DNA of 64,000 bases, taken from Branchiostoma floridae. Taxonomy: Eukaryota; Chordata; Leptocardii; Amphioxiformes; Branchiostomatidae. The stretch spans positions 6,225,204 through 6,289,203 of the forward strand of contig NC_049997.1 of the NCBI RefSeq assembly GCF_000003815.2. Direction: 5' to 3'. Below, piece by piece: positions 55,353 to 64,000 of the stretch. Position 1 is the stretch's first letter, and every line of letters starts with the position of its first letter. A model generated the notes under the pieces. The model worked only from the letters and a program-made list of their open reading frames with translations. It did not search any database and was not told the origin of the DNA. The translations under genes and the position numbers were made by a program.

Positions 55353-55387
55353 ACGTTACCCTGGGGTAACGTGCAGTCCTTCAAAGG
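55338..55387. repeat. perfect 23-bp-arm palindrome
   Basis: The left arm cctttgaaggactgcacgtt (then acc) and the right arm ggt plus aacgtgcagtccttcaaagg are exact complements around a 4-base loop, ctgg. It overlaps the 5' truncation point of the minus-strand LINE fragment. Confidence 0.9.
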
Positions 55388-55837
55388 ACTTTCTCATTTC
55401 TTCGTCGGCAGCAGGGTCGTGACTTTTCGTAATTTAGAGCTCGCAGACTCGTCGTCCGATCGATTTTCGCCTAATATGAGGGGGGTTTTACGCAATGGTT
55501 CTTTGTAGCCTTTTAGAAAGTCTCTTCAGCCCTGGTTATCACTGACATTACCTGCCTATTTTTAAGTTTCAAAAATTAAACACAATCTAGAAAAAGTCAA
55601 TACCACATGACGAATCTTGATGATAGCCATTGTACTTTTTCTTTTGAATGACCCGGGTTGGCCCATCGGGGATCATGTGTACAATAAAGATCTTCTCGGT
55701 TTTTAGCGCATTTGAAATACTTTTTTTCAAATGAATGATTTATAGAAACGTTTGAACGCTACAAGTAATGCAGAAATATGAACAAGAATACACCCTCAAG
55801 GGAGTTCCGTGCTGTCTTGCTGGCGGTTATTCAATTA

Positions 55838-55990
55838 TAGAATACAACACGGTGTATTCGGTAACACCCGAGGCACCAGCCTGACCATGGTTGGATCGCC
55901 CAAAGACCGGAGGGTGATCCGACCCGCGGGAGGGCTGGGGCCGTGGGTGATGCAAAATACAGGTACACCGTGTTGTATTTTATTCATGTC
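55838..55990. repeat. inverted-repeat element (gaatacaacacggtgtattc type)
   Basis: Starts tagaatacaacacggtgtat and ends gtacaccgtgttgtatttta. The interior contains acccgaggcaccagcc and gatcgccc as in the 7157 copy. Confidence 0.65.
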
Positions 55991-56974
55991 ATACGGTGAC
56001 GTACCCAGGTCGAAAACACTTATTTAATTGCCAAACTACTCATAGAAAGGATACAATTTAACAAATTGTTTCATCCTGCCCCAACAACTTTATTCTTCGA
56101 GAACATCAATTCGAGAAAAATTCGAACAAAAAAAGTCCGTTCGCTTTCAGTAGAGTGCTATTTAATCGATGGAAACCTGTGTGATACGAAAAATTATCGA
56201 CCGATCACCCGCATCGAATGTTATTGCGGCCTAGGTATGAGTTAAGTGCAGATCAAAGTTGTTGTTCTTTACCTTTGCACTTGGCTACATGTATTACGTC
56301 ATGCTCGGTCAAAGGTTCACGCATTCTCTCATATGTACCTCACGTTTGTTGCTAGTATAACGTGTTTAACTAACTAAGAGGGCGATTCTTTAGACATATG
56401 ATACCCGAAGTCTTTGATCTCTTTCTTTCATTCAAAGCTGTGGTAATGACGCATGACGTTGGACCACAAAATTAGCCAGCTGATGACAAGTCTTTTTTTA
56501 CACCTTGTTGATTGTTAGTGACTCGCAGACACGCTCCGACTGGAGACCTGGCATATCCCCGTCTTGTATTCAGCTAGAAGAAAGGGCATGCCACCCTGTA
56601 AGGGGCGGTATGACCACAACAGGTGCTGTAATACACCGTATGACTGACATGCACGCCCGGGCTTTTTACACACGGCGGCGGGAAGTTCATTGTTACGGCA
56701 TGTAGTTCTGGGAACCCTTGACGGCACACAGGACAGTCAAATAGCGTTTACTCTTAAGGCATTTTCAACAGTTAGCAATCATACGACGACCGTACGACTT
56801 TTGTGACCGTGTCCTTAAGCTACTAGAAAGCCTAAGGGCACAACCGGCCGTGCGGGCAATTTGTCAGTACGCTTATGGGGGATAGCTACGTCGCCGCCTA
56901 CTTGTAAAGTTCTACGGCGCGTCTGCGTGCTCTAAAACCCGTCGGATTCCCTACGAGTTCGTGCGGAGGCGGTA

Positions 56975-57175
56975 CTTATACCCCCCTCCCATTAGGCGCG
57001 ATTCGATCGGACGACGAGTCTGCGAGCTCTAATTTACGAGGAGGCATGACCCTGATGCCGACGAAGAAATGACAGAGTTCCCCCTTCCCGTCAGGGTCAT
57101 GCCTCCTCGTATTTTAGAGCTAGCAGACTCGTGGTCCGATCGAATAGCGCCTAATGTGAGGGGGGTATTACCTCT
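56975..57175. mobile_element. foldback MITE with about 75-bp arms
   Basis: The left arm attaggcgcgattcgatcgga...gaggaggcatgaccctga pairs with the right arm tcagggtcatgcctcctc...tccgatcgaatagcgcctaat. A single arm of the same family is at 55429-55490. Confidence 0.8.
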
Positions 57176-57944
57176 TACGGATTCCAAAAGGTTGTCCACG
57201 TTTTGGCACGTAGACAGCACATATTTCCACGTATGACGGGTTGTACATGTGTCCTTAGCTTTACCTTTGCATTTGGGTACGGTTGACCTCATTCACGGCC
57301 AAAGGTTCCCCGTTCTGTCACCTGTACCGCACATTCTATACTTAAACTGGCGTTGCTAACTCACGTACATCAATGATTAACCTCTTGTTAACAGTAGCAA
57401 AAAGTGTTTTTAAAAACTGGTATGCTGAGCGTAAATGAAAAAAAAAAACTACGTAAGCTTCCAAGCTGAAGCTGCTCTATTGTCAAACCTTACAGGCAAA
57501 AAAAAAAAAAACTGAACAAATTTGTAATACTCTTTAATGTACTGTAAGTAAAGTAAGTAAGTCAGAGATGTTTTATGTTGTAAACTTGTTTAAATAAAGA
57601 TGTGAAAAATAAAATTAAAAAAAAAACTCACGGGAATTCTTCAGTCAGACAAGAAGAGTATATGATACCCGAAGTTCAGGCCTTCTCTCATATGTACCTT
57701 ACATTTTGTTGTTATAACGTGTTTATATGTAACTTACGGGAGGGCTATTCTTCAGACATATGATAACCGAAGTCTTTGATCTCTTTCTTTCATATCAAAG
57801 ATCTCTTTCCTTCATTCAAAGACCAGCGAAAGCTGATGACAAGCCTCTTTGTTACACCTTGCACTTAATATGTTGATTGTATAAATTTGACTCGCGGACG
57901 CGTCCGGGCTTTAAGTACACACGGCGGCGGGAAGTTCATTGTTA

Positions 57945-58104
57945 CGGCCTGCAGTTCTGGGAACTCGAGACGGCTCACTGGACAATCAAATAACGTCCAC
58001 TCTTAAGGCATGTTCACGGCGGCGAGGATCCAGACGTGAAAACAGCAAGCTAGGAAGAGACACCAGGGAGTGAGCCTGACTGTCATCATATCCATCTGAC
58101 AAAG
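57945..58104 (+). other. copy of the ninjurin D leader exon with splice donor
   Basis: Matches 47925-48085, including gtgaaaacagcaagctag, gagcc-gactgtcatc and the gtgagt donor. It may be the first exon of a further gene to the right, or a relic. Confidence 0.45.
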
Positions 58105-58109
58105 GTGAG

Positions 58110-58990
58110 TTGTAGGGCTTATTCAGTCACGTGATCCACCCCTAGCAACTACCCGGACGCCATAGCAACGAGCGAAGTCGACAATTTTTGGGTCCACTTT
58201 GAGTGCGGCTCACAGCGGCTCGCTATGCAACTCTCCGTAAAAATTGAAAATATTTCTTATCCAACGCATAATTTCCCTTCAAAACGTTGAGGTTTATAAT
58301 CAAGGTGTTTTGTCTTGCGGTAGGATGTTGGTCTAGCGCTGGTAAAGCCTGCACACATCGGGTAACAGTAAAATTTGTTTTGCGTTTCTCGTGTAATAAC
58401 AAGCAAAGCCGGGAACAAACAAAGGGACTGCATGTAACGTTGCTAGAGTTACGACTCGGAAACAAATGTGGGTTTCTGCCATAAGCAGAGCTTTTCTTAC
58501 TAGTAAAATTTTGAAGACCAATGTGTGTGGTACTAATTTTGTATCTGCACAACTGCAGTAAACGATGGGCCATGATTTTGTCGACTTTGTACCTACTTCA
58601 GCACAACATAAATCTGTACATGGACCTACACTCACTAAAGCAGGAAGGCCAAAAAAAGAGCCAGACAAACAGCGAAGACAAGAAATGATAGGAAGAACAT
58701 GTCCCCAGGTTCTGTGAAGAATTTCTATGAAACAAAAGTACAACGTTACTGGCTATCACAGTTTCTGTGAACAGCAACCTAACCTAACCCAGCCCTACAG
58801 TAGTGTTCCCGTCTTTGCAATGAGACTTTCCCGATCACAACGCAACTTCTGCCAACCCGATCTCTCTTACCATTTGTTTTTGTACCTGTTCAGATATTAC
58901 ATGGTTGTAGGCCTGCTGACATTTTTGTTTGGCAAGCCCCTCAATCAACAGATTCAAATGTATCCCACCTACTTTCTGTAATCCACCAAC
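58110..58990. other. insert of unknown nature within the duplicated segment
   Basis: This block has no counterpart in the 47.4-49.4 kb copy. One plus-strand frame near 58566-58720 reads GHDFVDFVPTSAQ then KAGRPKKEPDKQRRQ, with an AT-hook-like GRPKK. The frame closes on both sides. It may be a transposon remnant, but no family is recognised. Confidence 0.3.
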
Positions 58991-58999
58991 GACTGAAGG

Positions 59000-59575
59000 A
59001 TATTTATTTCCAGAATTTCCTAACCAACATTCATAACGATAATAAAGGCAGTTTAAGTGCGAAAAACAAACTCCGAACGTACAGACTACTGAAGTCCACA
59101 TACAATTAAGAGCAGTATTTGAAAATTACAAACATTCGGCACAGACCTACCATCGCTAATTAATAAACTAGGAATCAGTTGCCACAAATTGCGGATTGAA
59201 TCAGGAAGGTACAACAGCACTCCTCTAGAACAAATAGTTTGCCAATTTTGTACTTCAAACATGGTAGAAGATGAAGTGCACTTCACTGTTGATTGTGATG
59301 TGCATGCCAATGAGAGAAATATTCTATTTAATTACATAGAAAATAGATTCCCTCATGTTAGACACTGACAAGTTTATATTCCTCATGCGTTTTGACAAAT
59401 CAACCATAGCTAAACCCACACAGTCCTACATTTTCACCATTACCAAGAAGCGAGAAGAAGTCGAACCTCTGTATTAGACAAGATTTGTGATACTTTTATA
59501 TGAACATAGGTTTTGACTTGTTGTGACCTGTACTAAAACTGTGCAATGAAGGTCTTCATTCATTCATTCATTAAC
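59000..59575 (+). mobile_element. LINE 3' end, broken frame
   Basis: In shifted frames it reads AKNKLRTYRLLKSTYN, then LRIESGRYNSTPLEQIVCQF, then VEDEVHFTVDC. These are the zinc-knuckle-like C-terminal words of CR1/L2-like elements. It ends with aaggtcttc and ATTC repeats. Stop codons show it is dead. Confidence 0.8.
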
Positions 59576-60129
59576 GTGTACGCTTGGAACTGATTTTATG
59601 TGTAAAAAGCTTTCCCACAATCACTATCAAATACTCCGCTGTCACTGTTGCCATGTCGGGGGTCCTGAGTGGGTTAAACTTTTCCTCACTGATCAAAAAT
59701 GGGTTATTTCCACCGATTTATGTAGTGAAAATAAGACTTGAGGTTGTAGGCTCTTTGCATAGTCAAACATCGTGCAACCCAATTCACTTTCTTCGGACAC
59801 TTAGAGACACACGCTGTACATCGCTGTACATAACAACATTCTGTTTAGCCTTACCTCTTCTCTGCAGTATTACCAAGCACTGACGAGGTATAAATTCCAT
59901 TGATATATTTAACCTTAGTCGTGAAGGCTATGTTTTCCTGTCTGTCTGTCTGTTTGACAGTCTGTCTGTGCGTGTGCTTAATTTTAATTGAAAAAAATGT
60001 CTCTTGTACGGAATAACATGACAAGAAGCATTACTATTTACTTGGTAAAACCTTGGCCCTGACAAGATTGCTGTACCGGCACCATTGTTCATACAAGCTG
60101 GGATCGGTGGCAGTTGTGGACACTGCTAA

Positions 60130-60130
<1 letters not shown>

Positions 60131-60199
<69 letters not shown>

Positions 60200-60200
60200 A
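60131..60200 (+). repeat. (TG)n microsatellite
   Basis: About 30 uninterrupted TG repeats at the right edge of the segmental duplication. Confidence 0.95.
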
Positions 60201-60534
60201 TGCATGTACATTGTGGTTGCCTGTGGGCGTGCCTGTGCGTGAATGTGTCTGTTTTAATGTGCACGATCCTCTTAACGTAAGAAAGCTAATAATTCACCAC
60301 ACAGTCTCATACCAATCCAATATGCCTGTTTACAAATGCCCGTTGCATGTGTAATGTAGTGCAATGCATCATAAGTCCGCATGGCGGCTACTGGGACTTT
60401 GATTCTTGTGACATAGGGGTTTGGAAGAGCACTCAAAATTTGGTTATAAAACATTAAACACCGAAATCTTGCGTGAAAGATTTGCTGACCCACTGCTCTT
60501 CTTTGTGACGTTTGTATACTAACTCTTAACATGT

Positions 60535-62437
60535 GTGATCATAGATAGCTTTATTGCACAACAATTGTACGGGGTACAAAGTATGGCATCTACATCTACA
60601 TATCTAACTAAAACAGAAGTTGTAGTATGGAATAGGTTTCTTACAGTCATTGGTGGATAATACGAAGATGTAGGTAGAATGTCACAAAACTGTTTGTCCT
60701 TCCTATGTTTTTCCTGGATGGATTTCCTGGACATGGGTTTCCTGGGAAAGCAGGTATTCGGGTAGCTGGAGGCAAAGTAGTACGTTCGCGTAAACTCTAT
60801 TAAACTGTTTTCTGAGTTATATAGACATGAAAATGACTCTAGATCGTAAGTGAAATGTTACGACCAGTGGAAAAAAATCTGGTCGAATACGGTCCACAAC
60901 AAAACGCCGCTTCTTTTACATATCGAATATCTTTACCTGGATATTTTTTATGGATATTTTCCGATGACGTCATCAAATTAGCATCATCTATACATATTTC
61001 ATTATGACAAATATTCTAGATAACATAAGATTCTATTTGTGTAGCAGTAATATAGCATGAAGAATGCATTGTTCGAACCAAAATCATCAATTTTCGGCAA
61101 AAATGCCTATCAACAAACGGTTGCCATGGCAACACAAAAAAATTGATTTTTTTTTAAAACTCTCACAGTGCCAAGCTAATTGTGGGTCCAAATAAAGTCA
61201 AGCTCAAAGAAAACAGTCTTTCTTCGAAGGGGGGGGGGGGGGGGTCTACAATCTATTTTTCAGCTAACAAATACTAAAGCGTCATACAAACCTTCTTTAA
61301 TGTGATTTTAATCACATGACCGAACGTTGTGTCCTTTTCTTTGTTTACCAGCCTGATGGATTGTTGGGCTTGGGTTATTGCCAAAACACGAAGCGAACAC
61401 AAGATGGGACGTAGAAAGGGCGTTCATTCAACTTGAGTTATTAATGATTTACCTCATAATACACAGGATGCTTATCCGACGCCTGGTTCGTAGAAGCAGA
61501 AAAGACGCAGCGAAACGGCTGAAGAAAAAAATCTCACAAACAGCACAGGCAAAACATGATTACATTCGTGATTACGTAGTCTTCTAAGCCTGATGACATC
61601 GACAATGGAGTGTTATTGTCCTGCCATCTGCTTGTTGACACATTACAAGGAGAAAGTGTCAACTTCATCGGTTACTTTCGCCCACGTCTTGGGGTAAAGG
61701 AAACACGTGTTTGATTTTCTGGGAAAAAACTTCGTCAAGGAAATGACACCATTTGCAAAATTTAGCAACACCAGATGTTCGAAAAAGTTACGCCAAGGGA
61801 TTTAAACGTACCAGTCACTGAAGGGTAAAGAGAGTTTCAGTAACTGCAATCATCTGGCTTGAGTTGCCCGAACAAAGTCCATCTTTCCAGATGTTTCTTT
61901 GCCTTATAGAGTACTTCAAATCCTCGACCTGCTGCGCCATTACCTCCAAGCTCGAGCATGTTGGTCTATGTATGTCAGTCGGGGTCGCCCAGCGTGTGTT
62001 TCTTCAAGCACTAGAGTTACCAACGTTAACCTAAGGATTGACTTATTCAAAAATTCGTATTTTCCCGGACCTATATCGAAGAGTTAAATTTGTTATCCCC
62101 AAGAACAGTAGGAGGATCGTCCCAGGATAGCTTTAAAGATCACTTCAGATAGATGTGCAAAAGTTAGGTGTGATAGGTCGTTCAGCTGCTACCGCGCCGC
62201 GTGCCTGCGAAGCTGGTGTGTTACGCAGAATGGCGGTTATACCTAATCTCCAAGCATATCTTGCTGTGACATAATACAGTAACGTAAGCTTGGGAATATG
62301 TTTAGTCTTCCTTCCAAGCAGAGGTTGAGTCGCGTAGATAGTAGTAGTCGGAAAGATTTCCGACTACTTCAGACCAGAGAATTGCAATATGGATCAACAC
62401 ACGAATCTGTTTCTGTAGAGGAGATGTCACTTCCCAG
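60535..62437. other. gene-poor stretch
   Basis: No supportable gene. It contains a possible minus-strand retroelement tail near 60540, a G homopolymer at about 61229-61243 and a repeat at 62170-62240 shared with 17400-17470. A short basic frame at 61378-61587 has no ATG start and no recognised family. Confidence 0.5.
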
Positions 62438-62796
62438 CAGGGCTCTAGCCAGCTCGAAATTTTTTTCCGTCAGCCAATTCCCATTGTCGCGAAAATCGCG
62501 AAAACACTCTTCCATGACTTAGAAAGACTGAACTGAGACCTTGAAAAACGGGTTTTTAATGAGATTATCGTATGCTAAAGGGCGCCGACACACATTGTCA
62601 ACAATACTGATAACAATAGCAAAACAAATAGTGTGTGGCTTTTACGGCCGTGGACGGCGTCCCCAAGCCGCCTGTAGCTTCAACCAAGCCGGATTTTTGT
62701 GCGTCACGGTTGACGGATTGGTTTTAAAATTTTTCCGTCACACGCAGCAAATTTCCGTGTCAATTGACGGAAAAACGGACGCTGGCTAGAGCCCTG
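62438..62796. mobile_element. hAT-family MITE with perfect 16-bp ends and 8-bp target duplication
   Basis: The ends cagggctctagccagc and gctggctagagccctg are exact inverse complements. They are flanked by cttcccag at 62430-62437 and 62797-62804. The interior has tttttccgtca and tgacggaaaa words in opposite orientation. It is non-autonomous. Confidence 0.92.
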
Positions 62797-62804
62797 CTTC
62801 CCAG

Positions 62805-64000
62805 ATATGACCTTACGATTTTTCTTTCACAGGTGCTTCATCCAAGACATCTGCTCGATTCAAACAGATGTATTCAGTTTTCAGCTGAGAGTCAAAGTAG
62901 CACATATAGCAATAATCATAGCATGTTCTTCGGAAGACGTCATATAGCTGAACATCTGAAAATAAGTATATATGAGCTGGTTGTTATTTTTGCTGACTAG
63001 CAGCTGAACTTGTGTATATGAGGGGGTGTCATGCTTAGTGCGGGCGGGGCCGGGAGGGGGGGGATTGTTTCGGAGAAAAGATGACGTGATTTCCTGTTGA
63101 CCCAGGTTATATGCCGCCGATCGGGCGCTGGGACCAGTCGGAGCTGAGTTGGGCACGGCACAGGTGTGGGAAGAGCTGATTAGGTAGGTATACTCTCATA
63201 TTTAAGAAAGAGTATGTTCTTGTAGCTGTATGTATACTCATTGAGGGGCCTTCAGTATATTCTGAGCTCTAAACGCCGCCATTTATATTCTCCAAGCAAA
63301 GGGTCGCGAAGATTAGTAGCGGTCGGGATTTTCACCTCCTGAAGATAAAGCTAATGGCACAACCCGCCGTACGTGCAATTTGTCCGTACGTCACGTATTT
63401 CTGAAAACGTTCCGGCAGTACAGGACAGGCGCGTCGCTCACAAAAAGTAGCATAGTGAAAACAGTACCAACATATGCTTCCATACATATGTTGGGCGCAG
63501 CACTACAAGTTTTTTTTAACAATAACAAATTACAAACAGAGAGTCACTGCACGGTGTCACATCTTCTTCTTCTTTGTCTTGTTTATCTTCGCACGGAAAC
63601 CGAATCAGCAGGAATCAAGCAGAACCAGCCAGAATGAATTATTTGCAAAATTCGTGCCACATTCGGGCCAATTCGGGTGGGAATTCCAAATGGGCCTTTC
63701 ACACGGGAAGGATTGAGCCAGAATGCCGTTAGAATGAACATTCTTTTCTATTCCTGTGCATTCGTAGTGTATTCTAGACATTCCAACTACATTCCAGATA
63801 TTCTTTCGGTCACATTCGGACAGGATTCGAGATGGCTTGCCGTTTCGATTCTTTATCGAATGAGATAAGAATGCTTAGAATAATGTTGGAATGCCGCAGA
63901 ATGCGGTAAGACTGCAGTTAGAATAGTTAGAATCCACTTAGAATCCACTCTGAATGCCATTTTATATTTCTCCACTTCGAAAGCACCTCGACAGTTTTTA
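62805..64000. other. no recognisable gene to the window end
   Basis: Several short open frames but no family signature. The last 400 bp are rich in agaatgc and gaattc-like words (attcgggccaattcgggtgg, ttagaatccacttagaatcc), a degenerate short-period repeat. Confidence 0.5.

Larger units (their letters stand above)
55975..60125 (+). repeat. segmental duplicate of the ninjurin D upstream region
   Basis: Colinear with 47385-49440, expanded by insertions: an inverted-repeat element at 56975-57175, A-rich tracts near 57430-57610, and a LINE at 59000-59575. It ends where a (TG)n tract begins. No ninjurin coding exon was found between 60125 and the window end, so this is either a decayed copy or the start of another gene lying beyond. 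Confidence 0.7.

Noticed and set aside
58223-58743. Overlapping minus-strand frames of 116 and 136 codons
   Set aside because: They are in different frames and have no family words, splice context or counterpart in the duplicated segment. Treated as an unknown insert.
61378-61587. Basic 69-codon frame rich in Arg and Lys
   Set aside because: It starts at TTG, lacks an ATG and a recognisable family, and has no flanking exon signals.

Overview
The window is metazoan nuclear DNA. Genes are split into short coding exons with GT-AG introns, and the space between them is packed with MITEs, SINEs, LINE and Penelope remnants, microsatellites and minisatellites. The likeliest source is a cephalochordate (amphioxus). 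This is inferred from the tandem ninjurin expansion, the tRNA-type SINEs, and above all the minisatellites built from exon-intron boundaries, a feature I recall being called 'mirage minisatellites' at the amphioxus Adh locus (from memory, unchecked).

Layout. (1) About 1-5.4 kb, plus strand: the 3' half of TAF8, a TFIID subunit, as four coding exons; the histone-fold exons lie to the left of the window. (2) About 9.0-16.7 kb, minus strand: a complete six-exon gene for a 235-residue 2-oxoglutarate/Fe(II) dioxygenase of prolyl-4-hydroxylase type. (3) 19.2-54.0 kb, plus strand: four tandem ninjurin-family genes, A (19164-22330), B (28552-42476), C (43744-46490) and D (49932-54027). They share intron positions and phases (0, 0, 2, 1), an identical 146-nt third exon and, in B, C and D, a short last exon ending in a conserved Cys-x-Cys-Pro-Thr motif. 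(4) 54-64 kb: no intact coding gene seen. It holds a diverged segmental copy of the upstream part of gene D (5' leader and first intron), plus transposon debris.

Most striking signal. Four minisatellites in three neighbouring genes each have a unit that is the edge of a real coding exon plus its splice site. They are the TAF8 donor (1195-1496) and acceptor (2434-3935), the dioxygenase exon-4 donor (10714-12587), and the ninjurin B exon-3 donor (33207-34301). Intron 3 of ninjurin B also holds a 6.9-kb array of 1736-bp units. There a TTAA-flanked MITE alternates with a spacer, and one junction is a precise empty site. A Penelope-like element with a GIY-YIG nuclease domain and a hammerhead-ribozyme fold has inserted into the dioxygenase minisatellite, leaving a 15-bp target duplication.

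Function. TAF8 is general transcription machinery. The dioxygenase probably hydroxylates a peptide or similar substrate. Ninjurins are small two-pass membrane proteins that oligomerise, known for adhesion and plasma-membrane rupture. Exon coordinates come from splice consensus, continuous reading phase and paralogue comparison; no transcript evidence was available.
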